From Blasia pusilla (taxonomy: Eukaryota > Marchantiophyta > Marchantiopsida > Blasiales), in contig CM114271.1 of NCBI GenBank assembly GCA_050084515.1, positions 48,670,001 through 48,734,000 of the forward strand: a stretch of 64,000 bases of DNA, read 5' to 3'. A program made the position numbers and the translations under genes. The notes beneath the pieces are model-generated. The model ran no database searches. It was not told where the DNA came from and saw only the letters and a list, made by a program, of their open reading frames with translations. Shown in pieces: positions 21,626 through 32,643 of this stretch; the first letter of the stretch is position 1, and each line of letters begins with the position of its first letter.

Positions 21626-22099
21626 TCCTTTGTCTCCATTACCAACATGTATCTCTAGTCCAAACGAGCATGTATGGTTTTCTTCCTCCCCACAGAATCC
21701 AATTAGAACGTCTTGCTTAGATATCGATTCCCACCTGAAAAACCAATTATCATATGTACGCTCATTAGGCATGTAGGAATAAACCACATATATTTCCATT
21801 CCATGAATGTGGAAAGAAATGATTATGAATGCAATATTCCAAATAGCAATGATCCCCAACTTGGCTCTAGGTTTAATTCGCGTTTCGTCTTCTGCCAAAA
21901 CCACATGCACATCCCCTTGAATCCCAATTTTAGCCTTGGCAGCAGTATATATTCTTGCTATCTCTGAGAATATTTTAAGCCTTACACCCGCTCGGAAAGG
22001 AACCAACTTTGCTCTTTCCCGAGTCAATGTCCTCAATCTTGGACCACATAGGTTCATAGCCATCAAACGGAATACTGGTCTACCTCCATACGGCAACAA
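21572..22099 (-). pseudogene. Unrecognised ORF, possible transposase-like protein
   Basis: A minus-strand frame. From about residue 50 onward it reads as a plausible globular protein: IFSEIARIYTAAKAKIG, VHVVLAEDETRIKPRAKLG, then YMPNERTYDNWFFRWES, DVLIGFCGEEENHTCSFGLEI. The 'AEDET' acidic cluster is reminiscent of transposase-type catalytic cores but I cannot assign it. It continues in spirit with 22,559-23,038 and 23,048-23,455 on the same strand, which suggests exons or fragments of one element. Confidence 0.35.
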
Positions 22100-22558
22100 T
22101 GTTGGACTTATGGCTTTTGTTCCCCTCTTAAATCAAAATCCCCTCTCTTTACAATTTAGGTTCTTCCCCAAATCAGTCATGAAATCCCACAATGTTGATT
22201 TACCTTAGAAGGCATTTCTCTTCCAGGCTGTAATAATTTTTTGACGGAAAGCAAGGATGTCTCTCCTGTTTGTCAGCTCATACAACATGACATTCAAGAT
22301 TGTATTTCTCGTATTTAAGGCACACAATTTCCAATGAAGACCAAATACATCCTAGCTTTCCTGCCTACGAGCTTTAAGTGTTGCTCTAGTAACATCTCTT
22401 AGCTTTGGGGAAGTCGAATACTCCAATTGTATCTTGGATAGAGTATCCCTACTTCCACATTTGTGTATTGATTTCACACTTCTGCCCACTCTCATTTTAA
22501 AATCATTCATTTTAGGGATGCTAAAACATTGCTCACAACACACATCCTTAAAACCCCC

Positions 22559-23038
22559 TCATAGGGTGGTGTTATATGCACACTTTCTATGTCTGAAGAT
22601 CCCATCAATTTGAACCTTCTCTTGACTAGTATGGTTATAAACAAGCCAATGTACATGCGGCTCGTAAATCCACTTACTCCCATGTATTTGATCATTCACT
22701 AAAGGCTTCACATTAACATAGACTCCATTGTAACTTGTTGTTTTAAACCCAAATCCCCAACAAACCAAAGACAAGTGGGACTCTACCTCATCATTCTCAC
22801 CTTCTTCACTCTCCCCTCCAATGAATTTGTGGATGGTCCTCTGCCTTTTATTATCTGGTGCATTTGCCTTGGCGGGTCTCCCTGGCCTAGATATCCTCAA
22901 AGCAACAAGTGCCATATTCAGAGACCCTTGAATATTCTTCCCATCCTGATAGGAAGATAAATGCCCTTGTAAGTTACTTTCTAAGTTATTTTGACTTGAC
23001 ACCAACTGGAACTTGCAACCACAATAAACACATCTCAC
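22559..23038 (-). pseudogene. Unrecognised ORF with Cys-pair, N-terminal zinc-finger-like
   Basis: The frame starts MRCVYCGCKFQLVSSQNNLESNLQGHLSSY, a CX2C followed by a His at BED/C2H2-like distance. It continues with a basic, disordered part (RPGRPAKANAPDNKRQRTIHKF) and an acidic run (EEGENDEVE). This layout is common at the N-terminus of transposon-derived proteins. No family assignment is possible by eye. It shares strand and neighbourhood with the 21,572 and 23,048 frames. Confidence 0.4.
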
Positions 23039-23047
23039 CCTAAACTT

Positions 23048-23455
23048 CTATGGTTCTAAACTTACATCCTTGGTATCCCCCTCTATTTCAAATGGATTCC
23101 TATCACTAGCGCAATGCTCATTAAGCTTATAGACAATCATACAGCCATAATCAATGGTTGCTCGAGAATTCATAACAAAGGTGTCTTCTCTCCTCCATGG
23201 TGTAATCCTCCAACATAATTTCCTCACTCTACACCAATTTTTATGGTGTTTCTTAGTTTTCACATATTTAGCTCTATGATTCAAGAAGGGTTTGATAATA
23301 CAACTCTTTGATATTGTTCCTTCTACAGTCCCTACCTTCCATTGGCAATCTATACACTCAAGCCAACCTTGAGGAAGATCCCCCTCATCCCATGTCAACA
23401 CTCTCCATCTATGATCTTCCCAACCAAATTTTTTAGCCCAAGTATCAAGCTTCAC
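23048..23455 (-). pseudogene. Unrecognised ORF adjoining the 22,559 frame
   Basis: 135 codons on minus, reading KLDTWAKKFGWEDHRWRVLTWDEGDLPQGWLECIDCQWKVG, with C-x2-C and later HHKNWCRVRKLCW. It ends ten bases before the 22,559-23,038 frame begins, in a compatible order, so the two may be one broken gene. No known domain is recognised. Confidence 0.35.
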
Positions 23456-23459
23456 AATT

Positions 23460-24590
23460 TTTGATTTCTAGATCTCCAATATTTCACGAGACATGAGAGA
23501 AGACTTCAGAACTGCTCTCTCTTTAGGAATAGCGGGGATACAAAGAGGTATGGATATACACTCTGATATCATGTGAAGTGAAGATATGGGTTTTGTTGGG
23601 TTCTGATTCTGCTGGTTGAATTGATCCTAAATCATCAACCTCTACTAAGATATTGAGATCACTCTCAAGAGTGGACTTTCAACATGCCCTCCACAAACCC
23701 TTCTATATGGCGTTTCTCAATCATGATTATTCCACTACTAAGAAAATCACTCACCTACATGATGGATTCCATACTTTCATCCACAAGAATATCAAACTAA
23801 GGATCTCAAATCCCCCATCCTCTACCCTCAAAAAGATTTGTTTTATCTATCAATTGTCTGAATCAAGTGAGGGTGCCATCAGGGAGAAACTTAATGGGTT
23901 CCTTGAACATTGGCGCTATTGTCAAACCAGGTTTGACATATGTTTTGATTCTGTTTGTAATAGTGGATGAAGATACTTGCTGACTGTTGTGATGTCCCAT
24001 AATATCTCAACAATTGTCGTCCTACAAGTCAATTCATACATATGCACTCATTACAATCACATCCTCCACATGGCCCAAATTGAAAATACAAACAACATGG
24101 CATATGCTACCTACATAAGCCTACTACAAGGGCTTATGTCCATTAATAAGTTTGTTATGGTTCTGGCCTGATAGCCTACAAAACTCCTCAAACTTCAAAA
24201 CCTTGACCTTTTCTCTTGGCAATTGAAATGAACTATGTAACAAGTTTGGCCTACTCCTTATCTTCTTCTTTATACAATGGTCTAACATGTAACCTCAACC
24301 TAGGTATGTTGTCTTGTCCACACTCCATTATCTTCACACTCGCTCTAGCAACAAGAACATCTCAATTCATCGAACAAGTGTCATCTCCTCGATCTTGGGC
24401 ACACAATTTTCCCAAAATCCTTGGGAAGTCTAGCATGACAAAACTCAATGGAGAGTTGAGTCCTACCACCAGAAGCAACAATGACCTGTGAAATCTGACC
24501 AAAAAAATATTGCATTTCCGTCTGTATATGCCTCTTTGTCTGCCCTCTCTATCGTGGCATATATACATCATACAATTCAACACTAATCCT
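23460..24590. other. Unassigned region with scattered short frames
   Basis: Short open frames occur on both strands (for example 23,653-23,970 plus, 24,216-24,491 plus), but none has a recognisable domain. Codon-like structure is weak. Probably transposon-derived. Confidence 0.35.
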
Positions 24591-24599
24591 CCTACACTA

Positions 24600-27500
24600 A
24601 GCCACGTTGTCGTATAGTAAAATCAACCAATGTGTAAAATCCTCTCTCATTAAGTGTTAGAGAGAGTTTTATTAGTATTGAGTAAATTAGCCTAGAAAAA
24701 TGAAATTCCCATGTTTAAACCTCTTTAGAGTGACTCATTTGTGCGGGCCCAACTTTAGGAAAAGAGGTAATAAATAAAAGATGGGATTATAAAAATAAAG
24801 TAGTGGGGTTGGTGCTTTAATGAAAGAAAAATAAAAGTATTCTTGGTTGGTATCTAGGGTAGTTGGGATAGTTTGGAAGATATGAAATGAGTAAAGGAAG
24901 ATATTTTGGAAGAGATAAGAGGTAATCTACTTGTGTCAAAATGTGATTGGCTAAGCTTTGAGAGGAAGCCATGTGGCACAAGATAAGATTAGTCCCAATT
25001 TTTATTCTTGTGGATCCCTTGTGAATATATAAAGAGGAGGGACCTTCAAGGGTTCATCACCTTCTACTTCACATCTTGAATTTCTCGTGTCACTCTTGAG
25101 TGGATGGCTTTGGCATTGCTTGATCTTCCAATGAGAGTGGATTACCCCTTTTCGGAGAGTAACTTGACCATGGTCTAGTCTTCAAGAGGATTCTAGAGTG
25201 TGGTATGTGTGGAGATGAGAGACTCATCACCTTAGGGGAGTTTAGTCATACTAGAAATAGTGGATGGTTGGGCTTGTTATTTTCCCAATGAAAATGGATT
25301 ACCCCTCTTGGGAGATCAACTCCGCCAAATCCCATTCTATAGGATAGTAGAAGATGTTTATCAAATATGGATAAGGGTGAAGCAGTTACTGTGCTCGATT
25401 TTCCTTTCCTTAATCCATACCACGTCGAGAATCTCTTTATAGATAGGCACTGGTTCACTCACTATCTAGTTTATCACTTTGGAGAGGCGTTCATGAACCA
25501 AGTCATGCAATCTCCAACTCTAGTGATTCTTCCTATTGTCACGTGCAGAAGAAAATGGGATTGTACTTTGTATGTCCTTATATAGCAATCTATGGACGTC
25601 GATAGACATGCTCGAGTAGGTTTTAACACTAGTTGTGCTATTTTTTTGTGTACAAACGTAAAGTCGTTTATATGGACTTCATACTTATGAATTTTGGGAT
25701 TCCATGTTATGAAGAAGTGATAGCCTCGGCACTACCAATCGTGATTCGTGTCATGAGAGAATGGAGGGTTTACATAATAATTTTATACTGAAAAAGGAGA
25801 ACTCATAGAGTTTGACTTGCATCAACCACGTCTACTCCAGCTAGAAGGTCCGCCCTTACATGAAGAAAGACTCCCAACATGAGAACGTCAACAATGTCTC
25901 TTTGGTGCCTAGACCCAAAGACCAATCCTTCCAAGTAAAGTAAATGTGCCTATGTAGATGGTTGTAGCATCAGTTTGGGTTCACCCATCACCATGGAGCA
26001 TCTCTGAAAATGGAGTCCTCATAACAAAGCAAAGAGGATACGTCTAGAGGTAAGGATTTCAAGGAAGAGAGGGTAAAATTTTGAAACTCTCCACGCGGAA
26101 TGACTCGTGGTATGAACCGATCCCAAGAATCCACTTCCATATTTGATGGCCTAAGAGAAATATACTCACCCTGTAACAAATTGTCAATCTCCACAGAAGA
26201 AGATAACCCTCATGACTTAGGGTTGGCAGATGAAACTATGAATCTTGGAACGTGCAATCCATACAAATAAATGTTCCTTGGATCAAAAATTCTTAAACTC
26301 CAAAACTCACCCCTTCCGCAATCCAATGTGCATCTAAATCTGCTGAAATTATGAATCAATACAACAACCTGAGAGATGATCATTATTAGTAATATACATA
26401 CAGACCTATCGCTCTGAGAAGTTCTCTTTGAACAGTTATACTTTGTGAGTTCACATAGGTGGATGGGCCACAATCAAGGAAGAATACAGGTAGTAGATAT
26501 TGGATAAGCACGATACTGAAACCGAGTTCTCAATTGCAAAGTTTAGCACGGGAGTGTGATGGCACGATTATTGATGTGAGAGAGAGTTTGAAGTGTCCCA
26601 TTTAGTCCTACTACTCACGCCAAGCAGGGTTCTAGTAATAGAATTCAACAATGGGCTGAAGCTCACCGCATTAAAGGAGAAGGGAGACCTACAATAGGCT
26701 GGTCCCCTCTCTCTCTTCTAAAAGATTAGCAAACAAATATGTAGAATCTGCGTTACAAATTCTCCCGAGTAATGTAACTGTGAAAATTCGAGGGAGAGCT
26801 ATGAAAGAAAGACTGAGCAAGCTCTATGGTATTAAGTCTTGCAATGCACAAAGGGAGATTTATTCTTGCAGCGAGTGGAGTTCACTCTCACTTGTGTTGT
26901 CACAAATCACAAGAGCGTCACTATGTCATACCCGCAATCTCGGCCGACTGCACCCTACAGCTGCGTCTTGTATGTCCATCTCAATTTGGCTTCTTATAAA
27001 CTCTCCTACTACTTTTGGAAATGCAGAATATGAAATGAAACAAGTCACATAGCAAGGGGACTCAGAGATTTCTACCATTGCCTCTTCCATGTCTTTTGCT
27101 TTTCAATAAATACACTCGACTACCTACAAGGTAGGTCCTCTCCACTACTTTGTCGAAACTTGTCAATCTCCCCTTTATACTTAATACAATAGCCGAGAGA
27201 GAGAGAGAGAGACTTTTGATCCGATGCATCCAAAGACGGAAAAATAAAGGCCATGCATCCACCGGAAAAAATAAAGGCCATGAAAAAACAGTAAGAGCAT
27301 TTGAACAAAAAAAATGCAAGAATGGGACGTGAATAATTCCTACCTATTGACGCTAAGCAGCAAGGTGCGCATATTGAGATACTCATAAGTTTTGAGAGCT
27401 TCACCGATGATCATTCTTGAGTGGCTCCGGAGGGTCAAGAATCACAAATGGCTCTTTGAAAATTGAAACACCCTTTCTTGTTAAATTCTCTAGTCCAAAC

Positions 27501-28149
27501 TGTACCCTCGATCTCCTATCACGGACCCTAGACCTCCTACCGCCATGCACTTGGCCCTAATTGAAGCTGTTACAATCCATTGATATCAATAATCTAATGG
27601 TCCCAAAAAGTTTCACTAATCAATCTCACATGGAGATAGACAAGGGAAATTAAGTGCATGATTTCTAAAGGGCTCTATATAGTTTCCTTTGAGCCCCATC
27701 TCACTTTTCACCATTGGATTTTCCTATAACTTGGAGGATTTTTTCATGTTTGCATTATTAGAGCAATCAACTATTTAGATCTTCTTTTGGAATTTCTTCT
27801 AACTTCAAGTATCCATACACTACCATTAGGGTTACATTATAGAAAATGAATTGTTTATGTATGATGTTATTGCATATTTAATGATGATTTTGTATTTATT
27901 TCTATATTTTTATATTCATTTAATTCTGACCATTAAGAAGATGACACATCGCAACATAGGATACTAAGTTCCCTATAGTAGATTTGTAATTATTTGTACC
28001 GGCCTTCCAATTATTTGGACCCTATATTATAATAGGACCTAAAAAAATTCTTTTAGTCTTTTCGCAACTAATTGCTTAATTATAATTCGCCCCTTTTTTA
28101 AATTAAAAAACCCCTTTCGCCGTACTCACATGAAATACTAATATCCTCA
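24600..28149. other. AT-rich region, no gene recognised
   Basis: About 3.5 kb without a recognisable coding domain. Noted inside it are a TATA-like 'gtgaatatataaagagg' at about 25,020-25,036 followed by 'ggttcatcaccttctacttcac', which resembles an LTR promoter; a GA microsatellite at 27,195-27,213; and a strongly AT-rich stretch, 27,780-28,110. The end of this stretch (28,018-28,140) is repeated with divergence at 42,054-42,178. Confidence 0.5.
28018..28140 (+). repeat. Diverged direct repeat, left copy
   Basis: 'ggaccctatattataatagg...ttaattataattcgcccc...aaattaaaaaaccccttt' pairs with 42,054-42,178 in the same orientation. The two copies bracket the gypsy element and its nested insertion. 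They may be part of a dispersed AT-rich repeat rather than true flanking duplications. Confidence 0.5.
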
Positions 28150-28594
28150 TGTGACATCCCCGAGCAATCGAGGTCTAATGCATGTTTGTAGCATTTTGCC
28201 CTAGCCTATGTTTGAGGGCTTAACTCTTGAAATGAGAACTTATCTAAGCCTTCCCTTGAGGTTTATCCCTCTCAAGGCCCCCAAGGCTCCAAAAAGATGA
28301 CCTTTGCACACAATTCATCTCGACCTACACATACAACATTTTCCTACCAAATCAATAACTTGCAAGAAACCTCCAAGAAAGTTCCCAAAGGATGACCTAT
28401 GCACATAGGTCACCAAGGGAGTCCAAAATGTCAATCTTGGCTTCTATTTTGACCCTCATAACCAAATATGTGCCAACAGGGAACATCAAAACTCTAGTAT
28501 ATTCACACTAGGATGGAAGCAAATCGGAGTCTCATGAGTGAAACATGAGTTGCATAAGCAAGACAAGAGCTAGGATAAGAGCCTTAATGGGCAT
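28150..28594 (+). mobile_element. LTR/leader of a second gypsy element, left part
   Basis: It begins TGTGACATCCCCGAGC, a typical plant LTR start. From about 28,441 it resembles the solo LTR at 546 ('gaccctcataaccaaatatgtgcc'). The block stops at 28,594, where copy E is inserted, and resumes at 38,574. The downstream gag at 39,290-40,450 is in the same orientation, so this is taken as the 5' LTR and leader of that element. Confidence 0.55.
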
Positions 28595-29176
28595 TGTCGT
28601 GCGAATCCACATCGTCATACAACATACATCGATGACATACCATACTCACATACATACATAACATAGACAAGAGCATACACAAACACAAGTGTACCACAAC
28701 TGAAATCCGTGAAAGACCTACAGTCATAAAACACGTATAGAATCACATACAATCGAGCCAAATCCACTCCACGATGGGAGAATCCAAGTCAAAGCTTGCA
28801 GGAACCACCATAGCCAAGAGCTCTACTCACTACCAAGGCTAACTCCCAACACAACAGGCTCAACTCAAAGAACTAACTGTTCTTTGAGTGCACTCCATAC
28901 TATATCCTCCAACCTAAGAGCGGGTCCTACTGGAAAAGTCACCCTCAACTGAGTAACCCCCAACCCTATGTATGAAACCGCATCTCTACCTAGACACTAC
29001 GGCCCTACATAAGGTATGGCCTCTATTAGCACACTATACTCTACAACGTAATCCGTATGGTCATGACTGCTGTCGTGCGAATCCACATCGTCATACAATA
29101 TACATCGCTGACATATCATACTCACATACATACATAACATAGACAAGAGCATACACAAACACAAGTGTACCACAAC
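28595..29176 (-). repeat. Copy E 3' LTR and duplicated terminal module (A-B-A)
   Basis: Module A (106 bp, ending GCACGACA on minus) occurs at 28,595-28,700 and again at 29,071-29,176, differing at about three bases. Between them is module B (28,701-29,067, 367 bp). B also occurs at the 5' end of the element (38,202-38,568), but there it is not followed by A. LTR pairs should be equal, so the arrangement B-internal-A-B-A is abnormal. Confidence 0.8.
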
Positions 29177-29177
29177 T

Positions 29178-29195
29178 CACCCCCCTAACTGGCAG
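29178..29195 (-). promoter_or_regulatory. Candidate polypurine tract of copy E
   Basis: On minus the sequence reads 'agttaggggggtga' directly before module A. A G-run upstream of the 3' LTR is the expected primer for plus-strand synthesis in Ty3/gypsy elements. Copy C has the equivalent 'agctaggggggcga'. Confidence 0.55.
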
Positions 29196-29349
29196 TTAGG
29201 TCCCTCTAACTCCCAGGTAGCCCTATACATCTACTACATGCTATACACCTTCTTGGATGTACGAATCAGAAGGCCGGGTGCTAGGTTGCCCCATCGTTAG
29301 TCGCATATCTGTAATCCATATCACGCAAAGATTAAGTCATCTACCTCTC

Positions 29350-29643
29350 CTAAGTACATCGAGGACAAACCCACCTTCCAGTAGGAACAACATCCATACG
29401 TGGAGTCAAACATATCATGTGCCAACCCCTAGAACACCGATCACACACCAACATACGGGTTGCGTTACCAGCAGACCCACACAACATGCACCTCAAGCTA
29501 GCACGTATCATGGCTAAGCTTGGGTCAACAGTACCATCCAGATTTGGAAGATGACATGGCGCACAATTACGCACATGGGCCTTCCAAACAACTCCATCAC
29601 AACCCTCCAACATGAGAACTCCAAAAGCTAGCACCTCGCGCAC
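29350..29643 (-). pseudogene. PHD finger at the C-terminus of copy E pol
   Basis: About 97 codons in frame with integrase, separated from it by one stop (29,644-29,646; copy C has a sense Arg codon there). The C4HC3 pattern is complete: CMLC, CDRC, WHMIC, CPRC, with an extra preceding pair CAPC. The Trp before the last Cys pair (GRWVCPRC) is the usual PHD landmark. PHD fingers generally bind histone H3 N-terminal tails, and chromoviruses carry a chromodomain at this position, so a role in targeting integration to particular chromatin is a reasonable inference. The domain itself looks undamaged. Confidence 0.85.
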
Positions 29644-30530
29644 TCATAAAATAGTGCGGCCCGCCGTCACATCCAACGTTGTCGGTGCAATCTGCTGCAA
29701 ATAGACATAGTCCCTCACATGGAACCTACGAATCAATGGTCGATAACCTCTACCCCGAATGGTTGCATACCGCAACGTATCCCTATGTTGAGCCATGGCA
29801 AGATTCTCAAAGGCTGTTGGCATAACTCTCCGAAAGAAATCTGCCCGCTGAGAACACACTCTCATCCACATCTCTGGGTCATCAAGGTTCACCACCTCAC
29901 TAGACTCCCGACGAATTGCTGCTGGCAAGTCTGGATCTCGGCCGTATAACAGAAAATAAGGTGAGAAGGAAGCCAAGGATGCTTGGCGACTGAACCTATA
30001 CCCCATGGCTAGCCATAGCAACTGAATATCCCCGTCTCCAAGATGCCCCTTCTGTAGGCTATACTTGCGCAATGCCCTCTTCACCGTCTGAACCACACGC
30101 TCAGCCAAACCATCCGCCTCTGGATGATCTCGAGACGTGGTCCGATGATCAATCAACGCCTTGTCACACAAGACTTGAAACTTACCCTGAAACTTTGTAC
30201 CCTGGTCGGTCAGTACTTCAGCAAGTGCACCAAAATGACTAAGCACTCTATCAAGAAACGCATACGCCGTTCTCTCACTTGCCTTGTCAGGTAATGCCAC
30301 CATCTCAATCCACTTGGAGAAGTGCTCCACCATCACCAACACATATCGATGATGTCGTACAGTCAACGGTAACGGTCCCGCAAAGTCCCCACTCCAACGA
30401 TAATCCAACCCCATAATAGGCAAGGGGTGTAACTATGGTGTAGGGGCATTGAATGATGCCCTCACCCGGTCACAAACCATACAACGTGACACCAACTGTT
30501 GCACCTGAGTATGCATGCCACGCCACCAAT
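29644..30530 (-). pseudogene. Integrase catalytic core and C-terminus of copy E
   Basis: Retroviral-type DDE integrase. The second zinc Cys pair reads CMVCDRVRA near 30,470. The core begins DYRWSGDFAGPLPL (first Asp); LTDQGTKFQGKF holds the second Asp; SRDHPEADGLAERVVQT holds the Glu. The 259-codon frame 30,423-29,644 is uninterrupted through YRFSRQASLASFSPYFLLYG and the basic C-terminus RYATIRGRGYRPLIRRF. Catalytic residues are all present. The N-terminal zinc-binding His region is inverted (see 30,549-30,770), and a stop separates the core from the PHD finger. Confidence 0.9.
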
Positions 30531-30548
30531 ACTAACCAAGGAGCAAGC

Positions 30549-30770
30549 TATTCCTACGGACCAGTAGGGTGCCAGACATAGTGAATGGCAAGGAGCTAGA
30601 CCGTGTTCTTCAACGTGCTAAGAGGTATCGATTGGAGGGAACACATATTCTCCGTGTGTGGGAGGATGGTAGAGTACGAGTAGTGTTGCATTTGGCTCAG
30701 AGAGAGCGCATTGTGCGACATGCCCATAAAGAGTTGGGACATTTTGGGGTAAAGCGCATCATCATGAATA
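30549..30770 (+). other. Inverted segment: integrase N-terminal (HHCC) region on the wrong strand
   Basis: Within an otherwise minus-strand element, this segment reads on plus as LDRVLQRAKRYRLEGTHILRVWEDGRVRVVLHLAQRER followed by HAHKELGHFGVKR. That is the integrase N-terminal part with the zinc-binding His pair. In copy C the same sequence lies in line with the rest of pol (about 18,160-18,335). It is therefore an internal inversion of about 220 bp, with breakpoints near 30,549 and 30,770. Confidence 0.8.
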
Positions 30771-30799
30771 TCACGCTGATCCGTACAACCATCTCCAAC

Positions 30800-31434
30800 C
30801 TTAGGATCTGAAGGCTGGCCATCTACCCTCTGACAAGAGTAAGATGTCAAGTGGTCCTCCATACTAGAGTCCACCCCTAACCAACATAAAAAGGCGGATG
30901 CATGCCAACCTCGCACCATCTCCTCATCAACCTCGCCATGCCATCTGGCCCCAGTTGCATCCTCTTGGCTAGTACATGGGTTCCTACTCAACCCATCATC
31001 ATCAAGGTTGGCAACTTCAGGTCCATGTACCATCTGGAAGTCATACTCCTGTAAGATAAGAGCCCACCGTGCAAGCTTCCTTGTAAGCTTGCAGACTCCA
31101 TCAACCACTTGAGCGGCTGATGATCAGTAACAAGGGTAAACTGTGTGCCAAACAAGTAACACCTAAAGTGTGCCACCGCCCACACTACTGCCAAGCACTC
31201 TCCCTTATATGAACTAAAGCGCAACTCCGTTGCATTATTCGAACGACTTGCATAGGCCACCACAAACTCCATGTGCTCATCATCATGTTGTGTCAACACC
31301 GCTCCAAGTCCCAACGTACTCCAATCAGTGTGTAACTGAAATGGGCGCCCTCTGATAGGTATCCTCAATATAGGCGCCGCCACCAACTAGGCCTTGAGCT
31401 CCACAAAAGCTCTCTCCTGATCATCTCCCAAGTG
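30800..31434 (-). pseudogene. RNase H domain and connection of copy E
   Basis: RNase H: GRPFQLHTDWSTLGLGAVLTQ (Asp), SYKGECLAVVWAV (Glu), FTLVTDHQPLKWLME (Asp), NLDDDGLSR (Asp region). A frameshift at about 31,100 separates the last part (LTRKLARWALILQEYDFQMVHGPE). Two stops upstream (in 'SYQE*HLGDDQERAFVELKA*LVAAP') lie where Trp and Gln codons are expected by comparison with copy C. Confidence 0.85.
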
Positions 31435-32637
31435 CTACTCTTGATATGATTTCAGAAATTGGTTCAAAGCCTTTGCCATAGCACTAAATCCCTTCACATA
31501 CCTCCGATAGTAGTTCGCCAATCTCATGAATGCCCGAACTCTACTCACATATACCGGACGCGGAATAAGTGCAATAGCCTCCACCTTTGCTTGCTGAACT
31601 CCCAAACCACCGGGATAGATCACATGACCCAAGTACTCAAAATCCTCATGGAAGAACTTACACTTTCCTCGATGCAAACGTAGACCATGAGCTTTCAACC
31701 GCTCAAACACAATCTGCAAATGTATCTGATGCTCCTCCACCGTGTTACTGAACACCAAGATATCATCAATGTAACACCGAAAAAAATCCAACCCTGCTAG
31801 GATCCTGTCCATCACTCTCTGAAACTCGGCATGTGCATTCTTCAACCCAAAGGGTAAGAACTTACACTTTCTTGGATGCAAACGTAGACCATGAGCTTTC
31901 AACCGCTCAAACACAATCTGCAAATGTATCTGATGCTCCTCCACCGTGTTACTGAACACCAAGATATCATCAATGTAACACCGAACAAAATCCAACCCTG
32001 CTACGATACTGTCCATCACTCTCTGAAACTTGGCATGTGCATTCTTCAACCCAAAGGGTAAGAATTTCCACTTGTACAAACAATCCTTGCCATGAGAGTT
32101 GACACCCCAAAATGTTGTGTTGGCCTTGTCCCTCTCTCGAATCGGCAATTGATGGTATCCTGCCTAAAGATCCAAAGTACTGAAAATATTTGCGTGTCCC
32201 ACCACATGTATAGGCATGGCATACTTATCGGCCTTGGTTTGCCGATTGATAGGACGGTAATCTCCACACATCCGCCTATCCGTGTAGTTGCCATGCATAT
32301 AATTTTTAGCAGGCATGACAGTGGCTGGTGCATACTCTCTATGCGATAACTCCACTAATCCAGCCTCCAAAAGGTCCAACGTCCTACTCTGAATCAGGTC
32401 CCTCTCCATATCACTATATCGGTAGGGACAACGGAAGATTGGCGTATCACTAGCCAAATCAATCCGTATACCGGGTCCAACCAGAGCACCCAACTCCTTC
32501 ATGCTAAAGGCAAAACAACTCCTATAAGCACGTAGGAATTGTGTCAAGCGTCGTTTCTCACCTCCCGTAAGCTTGGGCCCAAGTAATGGCTCCCAAGTCT
32601 CCTCCACTGGCGCACTAGAGGGAGAGGACGATGCCAT
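31435..32637 (-). pseudogene. Reverse transcriptase of copy E with internal tandem duplication
   Basis: It starts after the linker (EETWEPLLGPKL) and has fingers (RMCGDYRPINRQTKADKYAMP), palm (AGYHQLPI, KFLPFGLKNAHA) and the catalytic YIDD. A 204-bp unit (31,652-31,855 and 31,856-32,059) is present twice in tandem and in frame, so the protein would have two copies of FGLKNA...YIDDILVF...HGLRLH. The thumb follows: EDFEYLGHVIYPGGLGVQQAKVEAIA. A stop just before AGYHQ (about 32,162) replaces a sense codon. Confidence 0.9.
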
Positions 32638-32643
32638 TGGCTG

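Noticed and set aside
29350-29643. Chromodomain at the integrase C-terminus
   Set aside because: I searched the region after integrase for the aromatic-cage and W-E-P pattern of chromodomains; the Cys/His spacing is that of a PHD finger instead.
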